From assembly GCA_025667525.1 (NCBI GenBank), contig CM046875.1, forward strand, positions 123,432,340 to 123,496,339: 64,000 bases of DNA. Reading direction: 5' to 3'. The notes under the pieces are model-generated. The model worked only from the letters and a program-made list of their open reading frames with translations, did not search any database and was not told the DNA's origin. Origin of the DNA: Glebionis coronaria. Its lineage: Eukaryota; Streptophyta; Magnoliopsida; Asterales; Asteraceae. The position numbers and the translations under genes are program-made. Shown here one piece after another: positions 12,074 through 23,154 of the stretch (positions are counted from its first letter, which is position 1; each line of letters begins with the position of its first letter).

Positions 12074-12539
12074 ATCTTGAATAATGAAGAGGTATATGGT
12101 TCATTTCAATAGTTCAGTTTATGCTATAATTCTTGATTGGAACAGTTACACGCTCTTTTATAAATATTTGGGAGGCATATGATACCATACATTTCATGAT
12201 ATGATCATCACAAAATTAGAATGATCATAAGCATAGAGTGGTTTCTTGTTGGTCCGTCAGAGCTCACCGAGACTATCGGCCATTGCATGTGATCGCCATG
12301 CATATATAGATTACAAGAATTATCCAAAGACATTTTATTACATGTTATTGTAATAAGCATGTCTTTTTCACACTGAAGGAGTGGACGATCTATACTACTG
12401 AGTTCAAGATTCAAGAGATAGTTAGTCTATGGTTCCTACTGGTGAGTTATGGTTCCTTGACGAAGATAATTGATAATTGCTTATTTGATGTTGGAGTTGA
12501 TTTTCACAAATTTGTTTTCTTCTTATATCTCAATTAGGT

Positions 12540-12845
12540 GAGAAATACACCTTGTTTTTGGACTAAATATATTGTTACAACTTACAACTGGCTCATAGTT
12601 GTGAAGGTTACCAGTTCCCATGTACCAAAAACTGTTAGTGAGCAATACACCTTGTCATTTTGACTAAATATATTGTTATAGCTTACAACTGGCTCATAGT
12701 TGTGAAGGTTACCAGTTCCCATGTACCAAAAACTGTTGATGAGCAATACACCTTGTCATTTTGACCAAATATATTATTATAGCTAACAACTGGCTTATAG
12801 TTGTATGGTTTTTTCTAGTTTCAGTTCCCATTCTTACCAATAAAT
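12540..12845 (+). repeat. Three tandem copies of a 100-bp unit
   Basis: Units start at 12540, 12640 and 12741. Each has ATACACCTTGT, AAATATATT and the inverted repeat ACAACT...AGTTGT around GGCTCAT, followed by CAGTTCCCAT. Copies 1 and 2 are nearly the same; copy 3 has diverged in its second half. Overlapping small frames on both strands are not genes. Confidence 0.85.
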
Positions 12846-13183
12846 TGAGCCCCTTTTGCAATGAAACAGTTGCATTTTTCCCAAGATGTTTCGACAAAAA
12901 GGGTAAGAGTTTATCAACTAGTGAGCGATTGGGTGAATTGCATGATATAAGACACAAGTTTGAGAGTTTCCACTTCTTCATAAAATTCGTTATACTTGAT
13001 TTTCTTCATCAGTGATCACTTCAAGGAAGCCTACTGGATTCGACATGCATTCTTACGGGGAAGATGACCCTTTTGAGTTTATGTGAAAAAAAGGGGAAGA
13101 ATGCATAGATCGAAGGGAAGCTTAGACTTCATCTATATTAGCTTCAAGGGAAGCTTGTGCTTACTGGTTTTGTCAAATCAACT

Positions 13184-13193
13184 AGGGGAAGAT
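13184..13193 (+). other. Polypurine tract of element A
   Basis: AGGGGAAGAT directly before an LTR start TGTTGGGAA. The preceding TCAAATCAACT matches the ends of elements B and C (minus strand ATCATCAACTAGGGGAAGAT in B), so A, B and C belong to one superfamily. Confidence 0.8.
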
Positions 13194-13552
13194 TGTTGGG
13201 AATTATATATCTTGAGTTGATATGACAAAACAAGATGAAGGACTTAATAATAAATAGTTAGCTTAGTAAGTAAGCTAGGGTTGTGATGTAACCCTAGTAT
13301 CTCTATTATATAAAGAGGGTTAGGCACACATGGTTATTAATTCATTAATATACAATGTAAACTAAAGGTGTGTGTGCATTCCTCCTGGCGTCAAGCCTAT
13401 AAGGCACCAGGAGTAGTAGTTAGTAGCTTATTAGTAAGCAGTTTATGAATAAGAAAGCCTTGTTCATAACTATGATTGTGTTCTTTATGTTCCGCTGTGC
13501 TTATTACAATCATTGTAATTATATCCCAGATGAGTCTAGATCCTAAGACTCA
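13194..13552 (+). repeat. Truncated 3' LTR of element A (type A2)
   Basis: Begins TGTTGGGAATTATATATC and runs to where L sequence resumes (TGATAAAGTC). It has TATATAAA at 13307-13314 and a hairpin at 13382-13413 about 70 bases downstream (CTCCTGG pairs with CCAGGAG, with an inner GCC/GGC stem). It is not a copy of the A1 LTR. The last two bases before the junction are CA, so it may end naturally, but it is about 120 bp shorter than A1. Confidence 0.65.
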
Positions 13553-14806
13553 TGATAAAGTCAATTGTAAGTTACGTATTCTTTCATGAATTTATGTGAG
13601 TTATTTATAAGCTTTTTCTCCCAACACTTGTCAATAAATAAATGCAATAATAAGGTCGTACGATTTGAAAAAAATACTTAGCTTCTAGCCTAAAATCGTT
13701 TAAAAGTTGCACGGGATTAATTAGAGTTCATAGCCAAGGCATAACATATTGAAGCAGGACGCGAAGATTGGCGTATCCAAAAAGGCCCTAACAAGGCATG
13801 AGGATATCCGAGTCCAAAAAGGCCCTCACAAGGCATGAGGATTCACTTTTTTTTGCTAAAGATCCTAAGATGATGTGAAGATCATTCTTCCAAATCAATA
13901 TGAAGGATCAAGACACACGGAGAGAAGCAATTTATCCCATAAGATTGCGGAAAAGTCTATCCAAAAAGGCCCTCGTAAGGCATGAGGATAAATAGATCCA
14001 AGTCCGAAAAGGAGGCGGATCGTTGTATATCAAAATCTAAACAAAGACAAGGATAAATGAATAATTCGTGGTCAAAGTTTGAAGCATCTCTCACTCAAAA
14101 TGAAGATGTATACCAAAATGAAGAGAAGACCATAATTTCAAGATCGTCTCTCAAGATTTGAAGTTTGAAGTACATTCCAAATATCAGTCCGAGAAAGGTC
14201 TCAAATCGTGAAACGAGTTATGCCAAGATATGAACTTTATGAGATTTCGAAAAGCATTTTTAAAATATTTTGTCTTTTAGCTAACTATTGATTAAATCAT
14301 CCTACTTTATTTTCGGCCTTAATAAATTATCGAAATAAGTCAAAAATGCATCCTCGTGATCATTCAAGACAAAAATAAAATACAAGATACACCGTAGGAA
14401 GAAGGGGGACTAAGTGAATAATTAAACCACATGAGTAAGTGTTAGCTTTACTAACTTGTAATAACAATGATCTTGTTTTTATGCTTGGTATGGGGAACGT
14501 GAAACTTGTGGGTGATAAATATTCATGACACCAAAAGCCCTAATTTAAGTCTTAGATTTCTTTACGAGTTTCTTCCATCAAACAATTTCAAGTAATTAAA
14601 TAATATAGAAATTGTTATATCTTTTGTTGCCTTGAATAAAGTTTTAATCTTTTCATCGTTTTTTAGTTTCTTTTGTTGTAGTAGTAATAATATATCGTAA
14701 TAAAGGCCGAGATGGGATTAATTATGATGAAAAATGTAAATTTGTGCTATAAAATCGTGCATTGCATGGGGACATTGCAATGGTGAAGTGTAGGGGATTT
14801 AATAAG
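13553..14806 (+). other. 3' untranslated region of L, second part, with terminal polypurine tract
   Basis: Resumes the block seen uninterrupted in R (minus strand near 61200 down to 60070). Holds three copies of TCCAAAAAGGCCCT...AAGGCATGAGG at 13776, 13812 and 13961; R has two degenerate copies. AAGTGTAGGGGATTTAATAAG at 14786-14806 is the terminal polypurine tract against the 3' LTR. No gene. Confidence 0.75.
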
Positions 14807-17254
14807 TGTGTAGACACTTATCCTTTTACTACTTAAAACAATGAAAACTAAACCAAAACGTGTATTTATAAACGCAAATGTCGGAATTACGCGTGGTTTT
14901 GTGTTTTGTTGTGAAATAGGTACAAAAGGACAAAAATGAAGAAAACATAGGATTTCACGGACATTTATCAAAGAAAAAGTCAAAGATAAAGTCAAAGGAC
15001 CAAAAGTGCCAAAAGAATGAAGTTTGGAGGGCTAAGGATGGAGATTTTAATGAAGTTTCAAGCTTAAAATCAAGAAATGCAAACAACAAGGACTATTTCT
15101 GCCATACTACAAAGTTATCCACTAAAAAACCACATGGACCAATAGAAGAGCATAAAATTACGAAGCTAACGGTTCCGTCCTTTCCGCGTAACTCGTCTCG
15201 TTTGCATTTTGTATATTCTACAATTTTATTTATAATTTTAACATTTTATTAATCTTAGTAAAAGTTAAATAAATAAAAAATTCTATTTTATAATTGTTAG
15301 TTTAGTATTTAAATAATTAATTTTGATTTTTAAATATTTTTAGTTTTAGTAGTTTTATATTTATTTATTTATTTTTATCTATATTTAAACTAACACAAAA
15401 ATATCAAAAAGAAAGAAAATAGCATGTGTGTTTCTTTTGTGAGTAATTAGGTGCATCCTTCTAGAATAATAAAGTTGGTGAAGTTGATTAAATAAAGATT
15501 AATCAAGAGCCTTTGGATTAAAAAAATAATAAAAGGCGAAGATGGTAATCCGTGTGAAGTGCTCTCATTGGTCTATCCAAAAAGCATCTTTCATCTTATT
15601 GGTTGAAACACATAATCACATATCAAAAGACCAAGATGCCCTCAAGTTAAAGAAGAGAAGGTGGATAGAAGCCTAAAAAGACTTATATACCCCAAGCACC
15701 TTGACTTCAACTATTAATAGCAACTTATTTTTCTTCATTTTGTATGTATATTTTAGGTAGCTAAATAATGCCAATTTTATTTATTGTTTTCTTAATGTAT
15801 TTTTCTTTCAACTTTTGTATTAGCTTATTTTTAAGCTTTCTTCAATATTAACAAATGTTCATGTTTAGCTTATTGTTAATCTCTTTTAGCTTATTCTCAT
15901 TCCACCTTTCTTAATTTTTCAGTAATCTAGCTTATTACTTGGTATTAGTTTTTATTACTTTTTCCAAATAAGTTAGATTTATATAAAAGTTTGAAATAAG
16001 TGTTATCTTATTTCAAGCTTATTGTGGGCTTATATTTCTAGATCTAGCTTATTATGGGTGAATTTGTTCAATTAGCTTTTTAAGCTTTTTGAATCACATA
16101 AGTTTTAAGCTTAGGCTTACAACTTATTAATAAGCTAGCCTTTTAATTAATTACTTTTAGTGTAGATCTATTAGTTTTTTTTTTATAAATTAGTGTAGAT
16201 CTATTAGTTTTTAGCTTAAAAATTAAAGTACTTTTATAAAACCTAAAAAATAGTGAATATCTATTAGTTTTTTATAAATTACTGTTGATCTATTAGTTTT
16301 TAGTTTAAAAATTAAAATATATTTATAAAACCTAAAAAATAGTCTAGATCTATTAGTAATCAACGTAATCAAATATTAATTGTTGCTTATCATCCTACCA
16401 TCTTGTGTTCTTTTGATCTTGGCATATCGATTCATCACTTATGGTGAGGAGCTTACGGGTTTAATAGATTTAGTTGATAGGTGTAATTACTTAGAGCGTT
16501 TGGTTGGCAAAAGTTGTGAAGTATCGGTTTAGTAATTGTGCGGTCTGAGTTTAATTTGAGAGGCCGTGTACTTTACGGGCCATATTCGGGTTTCGCTTTT
16601 GATTAGATTGATTTGAGAGGACGTGTACTTTACGGGCCATATTTTGTTGGTTATGTTGATTGTTTTTAGAGCGTTTTCTTCGGACCACGGGTACTAAATT
16701 CTTTCCTTTTTCAATATCTAGCTTAAAGTTTATTTTCCTCTAAATCGTTTTAGTTTAATTAATTAGATAAATATAGTTTAAATTGTTTTTAAAAAATATC
16801 TCTTTTTAAAAAAATCGTTTTAATTAGTTTTAAAAATTATTTTTGTTTTAAAAATAGATTTATGATTTAGTTTTCATTTAGATAAGCTTATTTTGAGTAT
16901 AAAGTTTACACCTTTTTATGATTATTAAGCTTATTAGTATATAAAACTTCAAGCTTTATCATCTAAAAGGATTAATAAGCTATAAAGGTTAAAGCTTTAC
17001 GCTTTAATCTTAAGTTTATCTTTTTGATTTAATTTTTGTCATTTTACTTGTTATTATGTGCTTGCATTTAGTTTAATTTTGCATTTAAAATAATTAATTT
17101 TTTTAATTATAGTATAGTTTTGTTGTATCTTAGATTTAATAAGTTTCATCTAGATTTTAAATAGTAGTATAGTTGTATTGTATTTTAGAATAATTTTATG
17201 TGAACTATTTGCGCTTTTATTTCTATATTCCCTAAGCCTAAAATAGTATCCTCA
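14807..17254 (+). repeat. 3' LTR of element L (right edge uncertain)
   Basis: Begins TGTGTAGACACTTATCC; the first 150 bases align with the LTR start of R on the minus strand (TGTGAAAACACTTATCC), including 'ccaaaacgtgtattt' and 'cggaatta'. A likely TATA box is CTTATATACC near 15690. A 33-bp direct repeat (copies at 16553 and 16611, core GTGTACTTTACGGGCCATAT) lies in the 3' half. The right end was placed at TATCCTCA by weak similarity to the LTR ends of R and G; it could be up to 100 bp off. Confidence 0.6.
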
Positions 17255-17482
17255 TTTAAGTTTAATTACACATAGAATACCAATCAAGTATTTTTAACCA
17301 AAAATGATAAATCTTGTGATAAATTGGATATCAATTCGAGTCGAGTCAAGGAAAACGAACATTAATCTCTTATTCATATTTCCAATATTAGATTTTCTAT
17401 ACTACAATCCTTCCAGAATGAGGCATGAAATCTGAATCATGAGATGGAACGAAAACATGAACGCGAACATGGTCGTGAACGC
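17255..17482 (-). pseudogene. Chromovirus T2 integrase fragment (downstream piece)
   Basis: On the minus strand, directly after the G insertion site, one frame reads ASFWKDC, matching the FWK block that follows the second catalytic Asp of chromovirus integrases. It then decays and is lost at about 17340. The upstream piece of the same integrase lies across G at 34310-34594. AACGC at 17478-17482 is the left target duplication of G. Confidence 0.5.
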
Positions 17483-20400
17483 TGATAGTTGTTTTTATAG
17501 ATATACAAGTCTTAGGAAAGACGAGTAAAAAAAAGTAAGTATTAATCGACACGATTTAGGAAAACCGTGAAGACGAATAAATTCCAAGTTCGTTCTCGAA
17601 GGAGGTGTGTGTATTAATGTGCCAATATATAAAATAACAATGTTTGGATTAGTGACGTTTTTGGTTTAAAGAGAGAAAAAGTAAAGACGAGCTAAGACTA
17701 CGATTAAACTACGACGTTGACGTAAAACGCGAACGTAAATACGTAAAACGCGACAAAATTAAAAAATTAAACCTAAAAATTAATTAAAAGATTAAACTAA
17801 GTCTAAAATAATATAAATAAGAATAAAAATCCAACAAATATATTTTAAAACCTTTTATTAATTAAATTTTCAATTTTAAATGCTAATTAAAGCCCTAAAA
17901 TCAAATATAATTAACAAAATGTCCAAAATATAATTTTATTGAACAAATAAGTTACTTATATTATCTAAAGACTAAAAATTATTTTTCCTAAATTTTCAAA
18001 ACTATTTTTCTATTTTTTAATCACTAAAAACTATTTTTAAATTAAAATAATCATAAAAAATAATAAAATAATGCCAAAATTAATTTGACAATTTTAAAAA
18101 TCCTAAATTACACTAATGAACAGTAGAAAATTGAAAAAGTTTAATGTAAAAATTTGCACTAAAAGACAAAACAGATTAATAATAAAACCCTAATTATACT
18201 ATATTAATTATCAAAAATAATTAAAAAGTGAATAGTGAGATATTTTTTTAACTAAAAATCTTAAATTTATTTTCTAAATCTAAGAAAAATTTTAAAACTG
18301 AAAAATATAAAGTTTTACCGCTAAAAGACAAAAACAGAATAATTAAAAAGTAATTAAAAATGCAAATAAACCTAAAAAATACTAAATGAATAGTAACTTA
18401 AAAAGTAATTAAACTGAAAAATCAAGATTAAAATAAGAAAAATATTGAAACTTAAATCAAGTCCTTATTCCTAAATTGGTTCACTAGAGACAAAAATGTA
18501 AAATTGTGATAGTGACACTTGGCTAGTTTCTGTCTTTTAGCTAAGCAGTAGGAACAGCAAAGCTAGCAGTGGGAAAGGAGTTCCCACTGACAATGATAGT
18601 AAACAGGATTGGTGCTTTTGGAGCTTGTAGATTGAGATTGAGTTGTTGTTTCTTGGTAACAAAGGCACCCCCACACTCAGTGGAGTGTGGGGAGTCAGTA
18701 TAAGCTATAAAAAACACAAGTCCAAAGCAAAAATCCAACACACCAAGCAAGCAAAGTTACTGTAAATGCTCCTATGGGGGTCTGTGAACAGTGAACTGAA
18801 CTTTTGTGCACAAATGTGAATTTTAAAGGCCAAGTACTAGCTCACAAGTTAACCAAATGACTCTAAATAGAATACAAACCCTAAGTTAACCTATCATCTA
18901 GTAATGAGTAAGATTTAAGGCCAAACTTACTCTAAAATAAACAGAAAATGGGGCTTTACTGAATGTGACTGTTTAATACCCAATTTTAATCATGCAACCT
19001 ATTTAAACTCCTATAAAAATTGAGATACAAAGCTGAAAATACCCTATGATACCTAAAATAAGTGAGTTTGAGAGGATTTTAACTGGTTTTAGATGCTCCT
19101 TAACCACTAATCACCTAATCCCAAACACTCCCTTAATTTCAGAATAAGAAGATTAACTAACCAAATCCCAACCAAATCAGTTTAAACAGATCCAAACTAC
19201 TTTAACATGCATATGAGACGTATTTAAGCATAAATAAGCAATACTAAACACATAAAACAAGGACTCACACAAAATCACATAATCACTTCAAAAAAAGCAA
19301 AGAAAACAAGTTAATAGGGTTCAAGCCCATACCTCAGGCTGATGCCTTCTAGAAACTGGTTTGAGAGCATATGAGGGATTATGTGAAGTGTAGAGGATGG
19401 CTGTTGATGGAATCCACAATGGACCCAAGCCAAAAAATATATCTTCTAATGACTGAAATGAAATATGGAGGACCTTGTTTCTTGTCCTTGGAAACCTGCA
19501 CAAACAAAGCCAACAAGGAACAAGCTGCGAGCTTGAACCTCCTATGCCAAAAGCTTGTCAAGCTTTTGATATAGGCTGTTCAAACAGTGAAGGTTAAGAA
19601 AAAAGAACAAATATTTGATAAAAATCTCATAAAACTGAAACTCTTGAAACCAATCCTTGAAAACCTTTAAACTTAACAACCAACTAAACAATCCTGAAAT
19701 TCACTCACTCATATCCACTTTCACTTCAATGTGTGAGTGAATTTCAGATTAAGAAAAATTGCTTTTTGAAATCTTGTTACAATGGAAAAAACGGCTAAAA
19801 CTTTGGAACAATGACCTTTGCAACCTTACACTAATTTTGCATAAAAAGTAAATGGTTTGAACTAGGAAAACAAGTAAATGGAACACAGTCTATTGCAACA
19901 ACTTAAATTTTCATTATCATTAATCATAAAAATTTTTACAATAAAAACTGGAACAAAATATATGGGACACAAACGTCCCATATTTATACACTGAAAAGAA
20001 GCTTCTAGTACATCTAAAACCCTAAAGAACAAAAACCCTAGAATGCCCTTGATTCTTCAGAATATGCTTCTTGGTTCTTTGAATTCTTGGTCAAAAAAGA
20101 TCATGTGATATGCCAGCTGGTGTTGGACCAATCTCAACCCTTCACTGAAGTCTTTGGAAAGAAGGATTCATTAGGAGACGTTGGATGGCTGTCTAGATGC
20201 CAATTTTGCTAAAAGTGAACAAACCAAGCAGCAGGGGAAGTCTTTGTGGGGTCCAGGGGGTCACGGGGTAAGGTTTTTATGGTGGGGTCTGGTTTAGGGG
20301 ATAGTTAATTGATGATCTGGAAACAATCACATAAAAACCCTTTGCTTAGATATGATTTCAAGGTTAGGGTTCATGGTGGATTAGCAGGGATTCGGGGATG

Positions 20401-21099
20401 TTTTAATCCGTATGAGGGGGATTAAGTTTGAAAAATGGTGTTTACCTCCATTTAATAAACTGATTTATTTAAAATCAGTTAAATAAACAAAGTGGGATGG
20501 TGACATGGCTGGTGGGGTGGACGTGATTGGGTGGTTTTTAGTAGTGGGACAGGTTGCGTAATGTGAGTGGGTGTGAGGAGATTGCTTGTCTGCCCAAAAT
20601 GCCCCCTAGACTCCTTATAACTTGATACTTCCCATTAAATAGCCTAAAACTTTCTTTTCCTTTGTAAATAACTATGGCCATGTTGTCAAAAATGGCACAA
20701 GCAATATTCAAACTTTGGATAAGAACCAATGGTGTAATAAATGAAAATTTCAAGGGACAATCTTGTAATATCTTATCATTTTAGGGACCCTCATGTAATA
20801 TTGAGGTTTTACAAGGGTATAAAATGACAAGTCTTCAATTCTTGAAGGACCAATCTTGCCAATCTTCAAAACTTCAAGGTCATTTTTGCAAATTCCAAAC
20901 TTGGGCCCGGATCTTTGTGCAGCTTCGTTTCCCGTGTTCGTTTTTGCTCTATTCTTGTAATCTTGTGGTGAATTCACGATATCCGTACCTGAAATACACA
21001 ATGAACAAATACAAGCACATATTTGGGTACTTTGATGATATTTTAAGCGTTTTAAGCTCGATTTGGACGATGAGACTATGTATAAATACAGTCTCATCA
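17483..21099 (-). repeat. 3' LTR of element G
   Basis: Near-identical to 30679-34304. Read on the minus strand it begins TGATGAGACTGTATTTATAC and ends AACAACTATCA. The first 31 bases form a hairpin (GATGAGACT/AGTCTCATC, 21069-21098). The promoter TATA and adjoining palindrome lie at 19960-19988. Frames of up to 116 codons at 20750-21100 occur in both LTRs but lack any family similarity. Confidence 0.95.
19960..19988 (-). promoter_or_regulatory. TATA box with adjoining palindrome, 3' LTR of G
   Basis: Minus strand TATAAATA (19981-19988) runs into a perfect 9-bp inverted repeat, ATATGGGAC and GTCCCATAT around a 6-base loop (19960-19983). The palindrome therefore occupies the interval between TATA and the expected transcription start. 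The same arrangement is in the 5' LTR at 33164-33192. Confidence 0.65.
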
Positions 21100-21113
21100 C
21101 TCCCCCATACTAA
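21100..21113 (-). other. Polypurine tract of element G
   Basis: Minus strand TTTAGTATGGGGGAG directly precedes the LTR start TGATGAG. Similar AGTATGGGGG motifs recur at 22449-22460 and 22505-22515. Confidence 0.85.
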
Positions 21114-22968
21114 ACCATTGTCGTGTTCCCACGCAATGCTAGAATTAAGTATCATAGCACTTCCAAAATTCATTTTATGATGACTTTTATTCAAGACTTA
21201 AATTTAAATAAACTACTACATGCGTTTCAGACATAATGTATTGTTTTCATCACTATAAAGTGACTTTTGGGATCATAGAACAAGAACACGTGAATGCTTC
21301 GTTAGAAATAATTTCCTCGTCCTCGATTTTCACCCAATTCCATGCTAAGCGTGTAACGAGATCATTGTTATTATAAGTTAGCAACACGAACACATCTCAT
21401 GAGTGTTAATTACATACCTAAACTCCCTTATTCCTAATTGGTATCTCTTATATTTTATTTTGTCTTAATGATCACGAGGATACATCATTGACTTATGCGT
21501 GAATAGAGATTAAGTCTAAAAATAGAAACTTAACGGTGTAGCCAAAATCATTAAATTAATAATTCATCCTAATAGACAACGATGTCAAAAAATTAAGTCA
21601 ACAAGAAGGATCGATAAACACGGTTTTATAACGGTTTTGAACATGAGACTTATTACCAAGACTTTTATACGCCCCCTAACGGAAGGGCCTTATTATCTTT
21701 GGTTTACCTCCATCTTTTATTCAACTTCGCCATGAAGCTTTTATTATGACTTCGGTCTTGCCTTGCCTTTTATTATCCGCCTCATCGGTGGTTTTATTAG
21801 CTAAAGACGTATATCCTCACGCTAAAGCGAATTTTGGATCTTTAAAGCTTCGAAGATTAAGGCTTGATTCACTTTCAATTTGGGCATAGATTTTTCGGCC
21901 TTGTGAGCTTCAAATTTTTTCTTAATTTAGGTGAGCACTTGAAATCTTATTATTAGGTGAAGCTTTCGATTATTCGGGTGCCAATACTTCAAAACCGTGA
22001 AGCTGGCGATACCTTAATGTTTTCCCAATTTAATTACATGGAAGCTACCAAAACAAATTAAAAACCAACAATAGTGACTAAACCGCCAAATCAATATTTA
22101 TTAACAATTTATTATGCAAAAGCGTTGGGAGAATAAGCTAATAATTACTACACATGAGATCGTGACGATTACGAGACTTATAAATAACTCTATCATTTCT
22201 CGTCCTCATTTAAGAGACTTAGCCTAAAAAGTTAAGGAATCGAAGCTAAGTGCTCAACACGCACGGTCGAGTCAAAAATTACTCTTATTCTCACCATCGG
22301 AAAACCTACATTCGTGTCTTAAACACTTATGAAAAACTAGAAAAATTTTAAAATTTGGCCATTTTTAGCCTTATTTTGCAACAAAACGATAACAAAAACA
22401 TGAATATTGGATTGCGTGGTGACGTAAGCAAGGTGAAGTATCTACTCACCCCCCATACTAAAACTAAACATTGTCCTCAATGTTTCGAGTCTAGGGGTGT
22501 AAACACCCCCATACTAGAGACGAAGTCGAATGCTTAATCTCGAGCATAGAAAGGGTAAAACGAATAACCTAAAAGCCGTTTATGAATTATGCTAATAAGA
22601 TAAACGTTATAACATAAAAGGATATCATCGGATATCGGAATCTCCAAAGGCAACGATCGAAGCTCGAGTGATCCGTAAAACGAACACGAGAGGCTTCAAT
22701 GATGACGATGAACCTAATGAATCACAATCACAAACAACCACGAAACAAAGGTTGGAAGAGCACAAGTCCCCTCGTTACGTTAACTAAGAAAGCAATAATA
22801 TTTACAAGGATAAGCATGAGAATCCCCCACGAGGCACCTTGTTTTTGATAACCGAGTCAAAAGCTCGACTCGAATCCTCATAAATGTGATCATTTAGGGA
22901 TAATCATGGTTTGGTCATTTTTGGTGGGACTTACATGATAAACAAGGCCCAAAAGTACATGGAGTACT
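21114..22968 (-). other. 3' untranslated region of element G
   Basis: Non-coding. Shares blocks with the 3' regions of L and R: 'gagaaatgatagagt' near 22190, the inverted repeat AAACATTG/CAATGTTT at 22466-22485, and TCGAGTCGAGCTTTTGACTCGGTTA near 22850 (split here in description: TCGAGTCGAGC then TTTTGACTCGG). The last block in R follows the end of pol, so in G the gag-protease frame is joined straight to post-pol sequence. Confidence 0.75.
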
Positions 22969-23149
22969 TTAAAAACCCGATATACGTATACCGGGGTCAA
23001 AGAAAGCGTCTTCGTTTTCGGATGAAAGACGAAACAACGCCACTCCAACACAAACCCCAATAGGGTAGAAGAAAAGAGATAAGAAGTAGAAAGGTGGGGC
23101 AATGGGTAAGTCACTAAAATGAGCTACTCGAGGTAGACTCACACCAAGC

Positions 23150-23154
23150 AAATA
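23150..23154. repeat. Target duplication AAATA of element B, left
   Basis: AAATA immediately before the LTR start; repeated at 26163-26167. The duplication lies within the G gag-protease frame. Confidence 0.93.

Larger units (their letters stand above)
9984..13552 (+). mobile_element. Non-autonomous copia-type LTR element A (mosaic ends)
   Basis: It interrupts a block of L's 3' untranslated region that is continuous in R (near 61200 on the minus strand): GAGAACGAGAAAT before, TGATAAAGTCAATTG after. Left end: a 477-bp LTR followed by a perfect tRNA-Met primer site. Right end: AGGGGAAGAT purine tract followed by the start of an LTR. The two LTRs are different sequences, sharing only architecture, and no target duplication is seen. 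The internal 2.7 kb has no gene. This looks like a recombinant or deletion product of two related elements. Confidence 0.7.
5121..17254 (+). mobile_element. Athila-type Ty3/gypsy element L, pol-less, decayed
   Basis: Order on the plus strand: leader, gag, protease, acidic tail, 3' untranslated region (split by element A at 9984-13552), polypurine tract, 3' LTR. The leader around 5380-5700 is similar to the leader of element G, and the gag and protease are the same family. No 5' LTR is present; the element starts abruptly beside a chromovirus fragment. There is no reverse transcriptase, RNase H or integrase between the acidic tail and the 3' untranslated region, so it shares the gag-protease-only architecture of G. 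Many stops and frameshifts show it is an old copy. The right boundary (TATCCTCA) is a weak guess. Confidence 0.7.

Noticed and set aside
11927..12112. 61-codon W/L-rich membrane-like frame
   Set aside because: By-product of the CCTCCTGGTC array.
12709..13015. Overlapping 84-90-codon frames in element A
   Set aside because: Lie over the third tandem unit and AT-rich sequence, on both strands, with no similarity; chance frames.
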